From Nostoc sp. T09 (GTDB taxonomy: Bacteria > Cyanobacteriota > Cyanobacteriia > Cyanobacteriales > Nostocaceae): 64,000 nt of DNA. Location: positions 1 to 64,000 of the forward strand of contig NZ_MTAV01000027.1 in assembly GCF_002154695.1 (NCBI RefSeq), written 5' to 3'. The number at the start of each line of letters is the position of its first letter. The first letter of the stretch is position 1. The notes beneath the pieces were generated by a model. It ran no database searches and was not told the DNA's origin. It saw only the letters and a list, made by a program, of their open reading frames with translations. This document shows, in pieces, positions 1-8,944 of the stretch. The translations under genes were made by a program, and so were the position numbers.

Positions 1-402
1 GGAAGAAGGAATAAAACTGTACTGAGTTTTTTTCAAAAATCAAATATGAGTCCTATATATTGCCTCATCTTGAATTTCAGCATTTTACAAGTTAATGCTG
101 TGATTATTAAAACCAAAAAAATGTCTTCTAAAAAAATGAATTTGAATGTTAAATTTCCAAAAAATATTGTGTATTCTTATAATGGTTGTTTGAATCGTTA
201 CTCAGCTTGAAATTTAGTTATTTCATTCTGACCCATTTTCTAAAAATAGTAGTTATTTTTACTACATCTTTACGGAAAATTAAAACTTTAGAGCCAATTT
301 GCAATGTGAATATTAAGTAATTAGCGAAAACCTAATTGATATAGACGTAGGGAACACATAGACATAGAGATTGATGTGTTAAAAAATTTTATATTAGTAT
401 AA
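1..402. other. AT-rich intergenic stretch, no gene seen
   Basis: This AT-rich region at the left edge shows no convincing reading frame on either strand and no clear terminator or RNA fold. It ends where a short coding-like fragment begins. An upstream gene beyond the window may reach close to it, but nothing in the sequence shows that. Confidence 0.4.
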
Positions 403-525
403 TTTTTTACCTATGACATAGAACATTGGTCAATACGGTTGGCAGAAGCCCACAACCTCAAGCCTAGATGGCATTTTAAGTTGGAGAACTTTAAGAACGC
501 ACTGCCTCGGCTCTATTATCAGTAA
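403..525 (+). pseudogene. Short coding relic, product unknown
   Basis: Starting just after a TAA, the plus strand reads about 40 codons without a start codon up to TAA at 523. The predicted peptide has a protein-like composition, including EHWSIRLAEAHNLKPRWHF and ending NALPRLYYQ. It has no ATG, GTG or TTG in a sensible place and no ribosome binding site, so it looks like the 3' end of a decayed gene. The basic and aromatic composition is reminiscent of transposase or other DNA-binding protein tails, but I do not recognise a family. The codon pattern is the only support. Confidence 0.25.
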
Positions 526-573
526 TTGTATTCAATAAGTCTTGGGCAATGGAAAAGGGCGATCGCGTTTTGA

Positions 574-2364
574 TTATTTGTCTGTAATCTGCCATTCATC
601 AATGTTCCAGAAGACAGAACTTAAGCCAGAGTACTTGATATTTACGACGCGATCGCGTATTGCTTGCAAAGATATAGGATTTACTAAGAAAAATACGGGT
701 AACTGTTCCGCAACTATTTGCTGAAATCGTCCATAAATCGCCTGACGCTTTTTCTCATCGAGTTCTTGGACACCTGCGTTGAACAGACTGTCAATCGCTT
801 TCTCCCAATCAGAAACCACCCATCCCTGAATTGGCGGCGCACCTGGTTGCGGCCCTTGGTTGAATTGATGAAATGAGCCTCGACTAGACCAAAACAGTTT
901 GAGAAGGTGAGGTTCCACGTCTGCGCCAGTAGCACCAAATGCACCAACGTAACAATCCCAATCGCGACGAGACAATAACCTTCGCAGCACAACATTAAAG
1001 CTAACTACCTGCAAATTCGCTTTGATTCCAATCTGGCTTAGGTCTTGTTGGATTTGGATAGCTGCATCTATTCTTGACTGATCCTCAGATTTTACCAGCA
1101 TTTCAAATTCAACTCGCTTGCCATTGCGATCTAGTAGTTCTTTTTGGGAATTATACTGAAAACCTGCCGATAACAGCATTTCCCTAGCTTTATTGGGATT
1201 ATAGTTGTAAACTTTTAACCCTGCTTGCGGAGATAAATAATAAGGACTTTGAACAGCAATTGGTGAATGTTGTACTTCACCCAATCCTCGATAGATGTTA
1301 GTTTTAATTCTGTTACGGTCAATGGCATAGGCGACTGCTTGTCTAAAAGCCAAGTTATTAAACCACTGAGATTTGATTGGGTCTACAAAAGGTTTTCCTT
1401 GGGCATTACGAGCTTGATTAAGATTAAAACCAATAAACGAAAATCCACTACTAGTCCCGCCGTTATAGATACTATATTTTCCGCGCTTTTCTTCTCGCTT
1501 CAACAGCCCAAAATTTGATGGTGTCACATTCAAGCTATCTAATTCCCCAGAACGAAATCTCAGTAATTGGTTATCCGTAGAGGAAATAATTTGCCAGATA
1601 ATGCGTTCAATGTAAGGCTGAGAATTACCCTGAGCATCTTTGCGCCAATAGTAAGGGTTGCGTCGGAATGTAACTCGTTGTGCAGGAGTGTAGCTTTCAA
1701 TCGTGTAAGAACCATTACAGATAATTTTTTGCGGATCTGTATTAGTTCCCCACATAGACAGAAATTGGGGATTGCCATTAGCGTCGTTGGAGAACACAGC
1801 AGAACGCAAAGCATGGGCTGGCAGAATTGCTAATCTTTCTGTATATCTCAAAAAAGGGGCAAAGGGTGCTGGTAAAGTGAACTCAACTCTTTGTTCATCG
1901 AGTTTTCGCACTGATGGGAAAGTACCCGTATCACCAATACGCAATAAATCTCTATATGTAGTGGGAATTTTTTTGTTGAGGTAAATATCCCGATAGCTAA
2001 AGATGACATCATCTGCTGTCAGCGGTTCGCCATCTGACCATTTTAGCCCTTTTCTCAGGGTAAAGATAATGCGCTTTTTATCTGGGAAAATAGACCAAGA
2101 TTCTGCTAGTCCTGGCTTTAATTTACTAGTGATGCCATCTTCATCAAGTAATCCCTTGTAGATGAAGGGGAATACACTATAAGGCGAGTCATTAATAGCA
2201 TAGTTAAAAGTAGCTGGTTCACTGAGAGATACTAAAACTAATTGAGATACTTCTTGAGCCGCTCTAGTTTGAAACTTCGTAGGTTGACAACCTACGATAA
2301 TAAGAAAACAAGCCAGTACTAAAGTAAGTAACCGCTTCGGATGTCGAAGAATAGCAAATATCAT
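574..2364 (-). CDS. ABC transporter solute-binding lipoprotein, family 5 (peptide type)
   Basis: This 596-residue protein is an extracellular solute-binding protein of the oligopeptide/dipeptide/nickel class (SBP family 5). It would capture peptides or similar solutes outside the inner membrane and deliver them to an ABC permease. The N-terminus has basic residues, a hydrophobic segment and a lipobox ending in IIVGC, so lipid anchoring at Cys26 is expected. Typical family features follow: an early LAESW segment, TLRKGLKWSDGEPLTADDV, and the later RQAVAYAIDR segment. The length is normal for the family. No permease or ATPase gene lies beside it, so it is an orphan binding protein using a transporter encoded elsewhere. 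The exact substrate cannot be read from the sequence. Confidence 0.9.
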   Translation of the reverse strand: MIFAILRHPKRLLTLVLACFLIIVGCQPTKFQTRAAQEVSQLVLVSLSEPATFNYAINDSPYSVFPFIYKGLLDEDGITSKLKPGLAESWSIFPDKKRIIFTLRKGLKWSDGEPLTADDVIFSYRDIYLNKKIPTTYRDLLRIGDTGTFPSVRKLDEQRVEFTLPAPFAPFLRYTERLAILPAHALRSAVFSNDANGNPQFLSMWGTNTDPQKIICNGSYTIESYTPAQRVTFRRNPYYWRKDAQGNSQPYIERIIWQIISSTDNQLLRFRSGELDSLNVTPSNFGLLKREEKRGKYSIYNGGTSSGFSFIGFNLNQARNAQGKPFVDPIKSQWFNNLAFRQAVAYAIDRNRIKTNIYRGLGEVQHSPIAVQSPYYLSPQAGLKVYNYNPNKAREMLLSAGFQYNSQKELLDRNGKRVEFEMLVKSEDQSRIDAAIQIQQDLSQIGIKANLQVVSFNVVLRRLLSRRDWDCYVGAFGATGADVEPHLLKLFWSSRGSFHQFNQGPQPGAPPIQGWVVSDWEKAIDSLFNAGVQELDEKKRQAIYGRFQQIVAEQLPVFFLVNPISLQAIRDRVVNIKYSGLSSVFWNIDEWQITDK

Positions 2365-2884
2365 CTCTGGGCAGATTGCATAATTTAACTCAGTAACAGG
2401 ATGATTGGAAATTCCCTTAGGATATTTGTTATCGTCCTGAAACTAAGCTTAGTTTACATATATGTGGTATATCGAAAAAAGTTCATAATTTATCTGTTTT
2501 TGTCATATTTAATCAGAATAAAAGAATTCTGTAACCACAGATACACACGGATTAACATAGATGAATATCGGTATTTATTGGTGTTTACAGCCTTTCTCTA
2601 AAGAAATGTAAAGAGAGCGAAGTCGGATAATCGCTACAAATGAAAATTGATTGTGAAACAATAGACTAGTGATTTCAACAATGAAACGCGAAGCATATCG
2701 CAGTGTCTAATTTGCCAACAGCATTTGTTGATGTAATGGATAGGGGATTTGCTGGTTTAAAACTTATTCGATAATTATTGCAAAAAAAAATAAAGATTTT
2801 ATTTTGCGATTTAGTTTGCACCCTTTTCAATGGTATTGTGTTCACTGTAACCAGATAAAATCCTTCTTAACTATTTCTTAATTT
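2365..2884. other. Intergenic region between divergent genes
   Basis: About 520 bases separate two divergently transcribed genes, so both promoters should lie here. The segment near 2531-2590 (ACCACAGATACACACGG and on) resembles a short dispersed repeat that also occurs between treY and treH. A 66-codon open frame at 2401-2601 runs through this repeat and AT-rich DNA and is not credible as a gene. No clear terminator or RNA gene was seen. Confidence 0.4.
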
Positions 2885-3721
2885 ATGCAAAGATTCATTC
2901 GCCATAGTGATAAGTTTAGCGATCGCAATCTCATGCAAAGAGCTCGTCAATTACTGCTCACTCCCTTAGCTATTACCTTAGGCAGCTTCGCTATTCAATC
3001 TGCTCCAGTCCAAGCAAGTACGCTTACTTTTGAACCAACGACTTATAATCTATATAATCTATTGGATAGTTCGTTGGATTATGGTCAGTTCTACCCAGGA
3101 GTAATTACCACCTATCCGAATAATGGTCCTCAAGAATATCTAAAAATTCTGATTAATCCCCTAATCGATCAAGGTACTCCTAGCCGAACTTTAGATGCAC
3201 CTTATGGGCTAACAGACTTCTTTGGTTCGGTTTACTTGTACGATGTTTTTGTTCCCGATCCTAATAATCCTGGTAAGTATATTTACGAGTCTTCAACAGG
3301 TAATACAGATCCCCAAGCTTTTCCTTACCTCAAGGAAAACTATCCAGAACTACCACCTGGATATTTAACTCTAAAAGGAAGTAATGGTAATAAATTGTTT
3401 GGTAGCGAAGTAGCTAATATTACACAGAGGACGGAGAATGGTGTAATATACATAACAAATAAAGGAACTATTAATATTACTGGAGGGGAAGGACTATTTG
3501 CAGGGGCGACTGGTACGCTTAGTTATTTGGAAAATGGTATCAGTGGTCTTCCTTATTTAGGTAATATCACAATACAAGGAACTATTAATACCCGTGATGT
3601 ACCTGAACCTAGTACTATAGCTGGTGTACTTCTGAGCGGAGTTGGTTTGGTTAGTTTTAAAATAAGTAGAAGAAAGAAGGGACTGACGAAAAAAAATAAC
3701 GGGCTTCCTGCAAGCAGCTAA
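2885..3721 (+). CDS. PEP-CTERM sorting domain-containing secreted protein
   Basis: A 278-residue exported protein. An N-terminal signal peptide is visible, with a hydrophobic stretch and a likely cleavage after SAPVQA near residue 44. The C-terminus has the three parts of a PEP-CTERM signal: the motif VPEPSTIAG near residue 239, a short hydrophobic helix, and the basic cluster SRRKKG. Proteins with this tail are normally processed by an EpsH/exosortase-type enzyme and end up on the surface or in extracellular polymer. The mature region has no recognised enzymatic motif and is rich in Asn, Gly, Thr and Tyr. An in-frame Met at residue 17 (MQRARQL) is an alternative start that would give a more normal signal peptide. 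The function is unknown; cell-surface or biofilm matrix protein is an inference. Confidence 0.85.
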   Translation: MQRFIRHSDKFSDRNLMQRARQLLLTPLAITLGSFAIQSAPVQASTLTFEPTTYNLYNLLDSSLDYGQFYPGVITTYPNNGPQEYLKILINPLIDQGTPSRTLDAPYGLTDFFGSVYLYDVFVPDPNNPGKYIYESSTGNTDPQAFPYLKENYPELPPGYLTLKGSNGNKLFGSEVANITQRTENGVIYITNKGTINITGGEGLFAGATGTLSYLENGISGLPYLGNITIQGTINTRDVPEPSTIAGVLLSGVGLVSFKISRRKKGLTKKNNGLPASS

Positions 3722-4002
3722 GCTGTAGAACAAGCTTACTGAGAGCGAGTTTCCAGCCGTGGAAGAGAAATACAAATTGACGGAACGCGGAATTTGCCCT
3801 TAGTCACAGCCTCGCTAGTTCTACGCCTTCAAGTCGGTAGAGCCGACGACACTTGCTTCAACGCGACGGCACTTCCTACCATTCTTCTGCAAAGACGCTA
3901 CGCGTAGCTTGCTTAACCGTAGGCGAACCAGTCGGCAAAGCCGCCCAACGGAGTGCCTTGGGAACCAGCGCAACGCAGTGTCTCCCCAACGAACAGGCTC
4001 CC
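3722..4002. other. GC-rich dispersed-repeat stretch
   Basis: This spacer differs from its AT-rich surroundings. It contains short GC-rich motifs such as GACGCTACGCGTAGC near 3894 and GGTAGAGCCGACGAC near 3836, typical of dispersed palindromic repeats in Nostocales. The open frames reading through it on both strands are products of the repeats and not genes. It borders a decayed transposase, so it may mark an old insertion point. Confidence 0.45.
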
Positions 4003-4227
4003 TTTTTTCTGCTGTCTTCACCGATCAACTATCGATGATGGCAGCAGTTGGGTTTTCTGCTTTATTAACTTGTTCACGAACCTGATGTCGCAGTTGCGTA
4101 TAGATTATTTACCACACTCCCAAACGCTGCCAGTGCCGAAAATAGTTGTAAACTGTTTGCCACGGTGGTAAGTCATGGGGTAGCCCACGCCAAGTACATC
4201 CCTGTCGTAATACATTGAGATAAGATG
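4003..4227 (-). pseudogene. Decayed IS5-type transposase fragment
   Basis: Read on the minus strand from 4227, the sequence gives [19 protein letters not shown], then [19 protein letters not shown]. After an in-frame TAA it continues as IYTQLRHQVREQVNKAENP and TAAIIDS, and after a TGA as SVKTAEK. These are consecutive conserved segments of the N-terminal part of IS5-family (DUF4096-type) transposases. Two stop codons interrupt it, both ends are missing and there is no start codon, so it is a dead fragment. The left end runs into the GC-rich repeat stretch. The right end overlaps an imperfect inverted repeat. Confidence 0.8.
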
Positions 4228-4260
4228 CACAACTTTTACATCGCGCATCTCATCTCAATG
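4213..4260. repeat. Imperfect 16-bp inverted repeat at the edge of the IS5 relic
   Basis: The left arm CATTGAGATAAGATGC (4213-4228) and right arm GCATCTCATCTCAATG (4245-4260) are reverse complements with one mismatch, separated by 16 bases. The left arm lies inside the transposase reading frame. The right arm therefore looks like an inverted duplication of transposase sequence rather than a terminator, and no T-run follows on either strand. Confidence 0.6.
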
Positions 4261-4374
4261 TTGTCATAATTGGTTTGATGTTAAAGCTTCTCGCAGAACC
4301 TCAGAAGCTGGCTTCATAATCGTTTACAAATAGCTTTTTACCTGTGGTTATTTTTGATGAGGATTTACGCAGTC

Positions 4375-5895
4375 TCAAACCAAAGTTGCGAGGAGTTCTA
4401 GTACAACACCATTAGTCCAGCCGAAGCCGATTTCGTTGGAACTGTATCCAAAGCAGATTTCGTCAGAAACGTTGGCAGAACAGCGTTCTACATCGTATTT
4501 TTCGACCAAGATGCCGCGACGCTCAAATTCCTTAATTACCATAGCTAGGAAGTTGCGAGCAATGCGATCGCCTTCTTGATGATAGCCATAACGGTGAAGT
4601 CCTTGAACTGCAATCAAGGTTAGCGGTGCCCAACCAAAGGGAGCATCCCACTGGTTACCTGTAACGCGGGTACTGGTAAATATTCCGCCTGGTGCTTCAA
4701 ACAAAGAGAGATTTTCGGCAACGCTTTTGGCTTGTGCTTCGGAGGCGATTCCCATCCACAAGGGATAGAAGGTGGTAGCAAATTCGTAATAGCGACGTTT
4801 TCCAGTTTGGAAATGATAGTCAAGATATAACCCTTGCTTCTCATCCCAGAGATACTGATCGATGCGATCGCGGCGACTATCTGCGCGATCGCGCCATTGC
4901 TGCGCTAGTTGTTCGTTTCCTAAAATATCGTTAATCTGCGCCAAATCTTGTTCCATTTGATAAAGCAAACTGTTGAGGCACACAGGCGCATAGTGGATAA
5001 TATCGATACTAAAAGGGCCAAACCGATTGCTGATATCAAAGCCAGACTCGCGCATCGTGCGATCGCCTTTGTAAAAGAGATTGCTTAGTTCATCATTTTC
5101 CCTGTCGTAGTAAAGACTGACATCATAGTCCTCAATCTCAAACCTTTGATAGTATTCCTTGACCCGTTCATAGTGGTTTTTCCCCTCCTCATCTCGTTCG
5201 GAGAACAAGACTTCTGGCGCAGGGCCTTCACCCAAGGCATAATAGCGCGATAAACCAGTTGCAGGATTGAGATGGGGCGGTACTACCCAGTAATAGTAAA
5301 ATTGCTCTAAAAGCGGTACAGATGACCTCAGCCACTCTTCATCCTGGGTATGCTGGAACATTGCCAAAACCATTAGGCTAAGAACTGGCGGTTGCGATCG
5401 CGACAGCATATAAGTACGGTTGGAATTGAGGATAGTACCGTAATGCTGCACTTGGTAAAGTAGCTGATCGACTTGACTTAGGGCTAAATCCCATTCCCCA
5501 TCCCGTAACAAACCTAGCAAAATAAAGTAGCTATCCCAGCCATACATTTCGTTGAAGCGTCCACCAGGAACAACGTAAGACCCTGGTAGGTAGAGCAATC
5601 CATGCTCTGTTATTGCTTCGACTTCGGGGGGTAGAGTGCGAATTTCGATTTGTCGCATATCTTCTTTAGACAGCGATCGCTCTAACACAGACTGAATGTT
5701 AGGATTATCTTCTCTGGGCGAAATGTAAATAATCCAGGGAGTACCTGGTTTGTGCTCCAACTTGGTATCTTTGATAGATTGCAATAAATGTGCGTGCGAT
5801 CGCGTTAATGTTTTCCAGGTTTTTTTGATGTAGGTTCGCACGGCGTCAATTTGCGTGCTAGTGAAGAGAGATTGAGTGGAAGATTGAGTAGTCAT
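4375..5895 (-). CDS. treH: Trehalase (GH37)
   Basis: This 506-residue protein should hydrolyse trehalose to two glucose molecules. It carries both trehalase signatures: PGGRFNEMYGWDSYF at about residues 110-124 and QWDAPFGWAP at about residue 414. The (alpha/alpha)6 barrel family is normally 500-550 residues, so it is full length. No signal peptide is visible, so it is probably cytoplasmic. It is the last gene of a minus-strand cluster behind the two trehalose-forming genes treZ and treY, the arrangement known in Nostoc/Anabaena, where trehalase level controls trehalose build-up during drying. A 134-base gap with a strong inverted repeat separates it from treY, which could allow separate control. 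Confidence 0.93.
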   Translation of the reverse strand: MTTQSSTQSLFTSTQIDAVRTYIKKTWKTLTRSHAHLLQSIKDTKLEHKPGTPWIIYISPREDNPNIQSVLERSLSKEDMRQIEIRTLPPEVEAITEHGLLYLPGSYVVPGGRFNEMYGWDSYFILLGLLRDGEWDLALSQVDQLLYQVQHYGTILNSNRTYMLSRSQPPVLSLMVLAMFQHTQDEEWLRSSVPLLEQFYYYWVVPPHLNPATGLSRYYALGEGPAPEVLFSERDEEGKNHYERVKEYYQRFEIEDYDVSLYYDRENDELSNLFYKGDRTMRESGFDISNRFGPFSIDIIHYAPVCLNSLLYQMEQDLAQINDILGNEQLAQQWRDRADSRRDRIDQYLWDEKQGLYLDYHFQTGKRRYYEFATTFYPLWMGIASEAQAKSVAENLSLFEAPGGIFTSTRVTGNQWDAPFGWAPLTLIAVQGLHRYGYHQEGDRIARNFLAMVIKEFERRGILVEKYDVERCSANVSDEICFGYSSNEIGFGWTNGVVLELLATLV

Positions 5896-5928
5896 AACAT
5901 CTTTTCAAAATTCAAAATTAATTGAAAC

Positions 5929-5977
5929 CACAGATGAACACCGATGCACACAGATAATTCATCGGTGTTTATCTGTG
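5929..5977. repeat. Inverted repeat between treY and treH
   Basis: The arms CACAGATGAACACCGATG (5929-5946) and CATCGGTGTTTATCTGTG (5960-5977) pair over 18 bases with one mismatch and a 13-base loop. A partial extra copy of the right arm (TTTATCTGTG) follows directly. The motif resembles the sequence near 2531-2590, so it is probably a dispersed repeat. In treY-treH messenger RNA it would form a hairpin, which could reduce read-through or protect an RNA end. Confidence 0.65.
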
Positions 5978-6029
5978 TTTATCTGTGATTTAATTTTTCT
6001 AAAATCAACTTTCGCAACAGGTTTAATGG

Positions 6030-8822
6030 CTAATCACTCACCAACAAAGCAACTGGAAAGTGGGCTAGGGCTGCGCCAATCGATAATGTTCCTGTAGCTT
6101 CTAAAGTTTGCTGAGTTAGAAGGTTTTTCCAGGTGGAGGAAGTTCCTTTGGGTAATTGTAGGCGGGTATCTTGCCACACCGATTCACCTAGAGGATATTC
6201 TCCAGGTTGGATTAGGCGAGTGAGAAAGCGAGGGGCGATCGCGATCGCTGTTTGATTTTCCTGCTGTCTGGCAAAGGCGATGATGCGATCGGCGTGGGTT
6301 CCGTGAATTTCTAATGGCAGATATTCACCGTCTTGGAATAATTCGAGATAGTCTATTCTGGCTTTGAGGGCTTGTACTGTTAAAAATAGTTTGATTCTGC
6401 CATCGGTTTTGTGGGTGAGTAATTCTTGAATTAAGCCGAGAATGTCGGTCTTAATCTGCTCTTTTATTGCACTAAAATAAGTGCGTCGCTGCTCAAAATC
6501 TACAGGGCGGCGGTTATCTGGATCGACTAAGCTGAGTTCCCAAAGTTCGGTTCCTTGGTAAAAGTCGGGTACGCCAGGGGCGGCAATTTTTAATAGAGTT
6601 TGAGAAAGGGAGTTGAAAATTCCATAATCTGCAATTCGCTGTTGAAAAACGCGAAAATCTGCAAGAAATTCCTTTGAAATGGAAGGGTCTAGCACTTTCT
6701 CCACAAAAGAAGTACAAGCCTCTTCATACTCGCTATCAGGACGTAACCATGCTGTATGCACTTTCGCTTCCCGAATGGATTTAATGATGTATTCCTTCAC
6801 CCGTTCCACAAAAGATGATTGTTCGTGTTCCGCGAAAGGAAAAGCCCCAACTAGGGTTTGATAAAGAAAATATTCATCGTTGCGATCGGGCATTGCCGAA
6901 CCATTGCGATCGCTTTTATGCCCTTGATTCATGCTACTCCAGGTATTAACCTGTTGCTCCCACTCATCTGGAATTTCTGACAACACATTCAACCTGGCGC
7001 GTACATCTTCACCGCGCTTGGTGTCGTGGGTGGCTGTGGTGTTCATTGTATGAGGCCAGTTGACTTGGTGCTTTTGGTTAAAGGTATGGAAGTCGGTTAG
7101 GGAGATACCAAAGTGGCTAGGATTTCCGCCGACTTCATTCAGCGACAGAAAACGGTTGTAAGCATATAACGTGGTATCTTCTACGCCTTTCGCCATCAAG
7201 GGGCCTGTATATTGCTGCATCCGCAGAACAAAATATAGCCATTGTTCGCGTTCTGTTTGCGTGAGGGAATCATCAAACTCTAGCAGCATCAGCTTTTCAA
7301 TAAAGTCCATCTCGTGCTGCAATAGTGGTGCTTGTTCCTTGGCTTGGCGGATTACTTCCTCAATGTAGACGCGATCGCTATCATGGATGCCATCAGGTGT
7401 AATGTAGGTGCGGTAAATAGGGAATAGGGTAAGAACTTCCGCGATCGCTCGTTTTAATCCATTAACTGTAAAGTCATTACCATAGCGATATTTGCTGGAA
7501 ATATTCTTCAAAAGAGTAGCTAGATTATCAACATCACCTGCCAAATTCTTTTCGAGAATAAGGTGCTTATTAGCCTTGACTAGAGATGCATAATCTACTT
7601 TTGAACTAATAAAGCTATGGTAAATTTTATCGAAATACCATTCATTTTCTGCTTGACAGAATATACCATTTATATAATTTAAAAAGTCATATCCAGATGT
7701 ACCTTCAATTCTCCAATTTTCTGGTAAATCTTCTGTAGTCTCCAAGATTTTTTCCACTGTGATGTAAACATCACCCATCTTTTCTTGGAGTCGTTCTAAA
7801 TATTGCGTGGGGTTATAAAGTCCATCAATATGGTCAATTCGTAAGCCAGTAAATTTGCCTTCTTCTACTAGCTTTTGAATTAAGCTATGAGTGTTATTAA
7901 AAACTCTTAGTTCTTCAACTTTCACTGAAATCAGTTCGTTGACAGTAAAAAAGCGGCGGTAGTTCATTTCCTCCGCCCCGACTTTCCAAAAAGCAAGACG
8001 ATAAAATTGGTCTTTGAGTATATCATCTAGTAGGTTAAAGCTATCTGAATTACCTACTTCTCCATTAAAAGTTTTGAGGTTTTCATCAATGAACTCGCGG
8101 ATATCATCGTTGCTGGTGTAAAGTTCCCAAACCAGACCTTTGATAAAAGCTATTTGGTCTTGTCGCTGTTTACCAGCCACTTCTGAAGGCACATTTTTGA
8201 GGATGTAGAGAATCCCCAAGAGTTTGATGAAATCGGGATGGTTGCGTCCTAATGTGCGGGTGAGTTTGCCCAAATTATAGGTGAGGAATTTGGTGTAGGA
8301 CTCTAACCGCAAAGGCAATTTTAGGCTGTAATAATTGACAGTTAAACCGTTTTGCTCATATTGCAGTTGGATATCTCCTTTTTCTAGAGAAACACCATAA
8401 AAGTCTCCTAGTAGGGGAGCGAGAATTCGCTGTTCGCGATCGCCAAAGGGAGCATTCCAACACAAATCGAAGTAGTCTGTATAGCTAGAATCTGGACCGT
8501 GTTCTAATACGTCCATTAAGTAGGCGTTTTCGCTACTATAAGCCATGTGATTGGGCACGATGTCTTGCAACCAGCCCATACCAAGGGATTGAAGTTCGCT
8601 AACTAAAGCTTCAAAGGACTCAGTGCTACCCAATTCAGGATTTAATTGGGTAGCATCTACGACATCGTAGCCATGTGTACTTCCGGATCTTGCCTTGAAG
8701 ATGGGGGAGGCGTATAAATCAGAAATGCCTAAATCTGCTAGATAAGATGCGATCGCTTTTGCGTTTTCAAAGCCAAATTGAGATGTAAATTGAATTCGAT
8801 AAGTAGCCTTGGGAATTCGCAT
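6030..8822 (-). CDS. treY: Maltooligosyltrehalose synthase
   Basis: This 930-residue GH13 enzyme converts the reducing-end alpha-1,4 bond of a maltooligosaccharide to an alpha-1,1 bond, making maltooligosyltrehalose. Visible features are the N-terminal ATYRIQFTSQFGFENA, the GISDLYASPIFKARSGSTHGY segment, VPNHMAYS, the nucleophile region GLRIDHIDGLYNP, the acid/base region ITVEKILE, and TTATHDTKRGEDVRAR. All are typical of TreY, and the length fits the family. It lies between treZ (122 bases upstream) and treH (134 bases downstream) on the same strand, so the three are probably one regulated unit. The enzyme acts in the cytoplasm on glycogen-derived glucans. Confidence 0.95.
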   Translation of the reverse strand: MRIPKATYRIQFTSQFGFENAKAIASYLADLGISDLYASPIFKARSGSTHGYDVVDATQLNPELGSTESFEALVSELQSLGMGWLQDIVPNHMAYSSENAYLMDVLEHGPDSSYTDYFDLCWNAPFGDREQRILAPLLGDFYGVSLEKGDIQLQYEQNGLTVNYYSLKLPLRLESYTKFLTYNLGKLTRTLGRNHPDFIKLLGILYILKNVPSEVAGKQRQDQIAFIKGLVWELYTSNDDIREFIDENLKTFNGEVGNSDSFNLLDDILKDQFYRLAFWKVGAEEMNYRRFFTVNELISVKVEELRVFNNTHSLIQKLVEEGKFTGLRIDHIDGLYNPTQYLERLQEKMGDVYITVEKILETTEDLPENWRIEGTSGYDFLNYINGIFCQAENEWYFDKIYHSFISSKVDYASLVKANKHLILEKNLAGDVDNLATLLKNISSKYRYGNDFTVNGLKRAIAEVLTLFPIYRTYITPDGIHDSDRVYIEEVIRQAKEQAPLLQHEMDFIEKLMLLEFDDSLTQTEREQWLYFVLRMQQYTGPLMAKGVEDTTLYAYNRFLSLNEVGGNPSHFGISLTDFHTFNQKHQVNWPHTMNTTATHDTKRGEDVRARLNVLSEIPDEWEQQVNTWSSMNQGHKSDRNGSAMPDRNDEYFLYQTLVGAFPFAEHEQSSFVERVKEYIIKSIREAKVHTAWLRPDSEYEEACTSFVEKVLDPSISKEFLADFRVFQQRIADYGIFNSLSQTLLKIAAPGVPDFYQGTELWELSLVDPDNRRPVDFEQRRTYFSAIKEQIKTDILGLIQELLTHKTDGRIKLFLTVQALKARIDYLELFQDGEYLPLEIHGTHADRIIAFARQQENQTAIAIAPRFLTRLIQPGEYPLGESVWQDTRLQLPKGTSSTWKNLLTQQTLEATGTLSIGAALAHFPVALLVSD

Positions 8823-8944
8823 AGGATTGTTGTTTTGACTGGGAAATGAAGGGAATTTTTTTACGAACCGCAGAGACGCAGAGGACGCAGAGAAGAGTGT
8901 ATTACATATTACAGCCTTCTTCCTTCTGCCTCCTACCTTCTGCC

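Noticed and set aside
2401-2601. 66-codon open frame in the spacer before the PEP-CTERM gene
   Set aside because: It reads through AT-rich DNA and a dispersed repeat, with no ribosome binding site and no protein-like conservation pattern.
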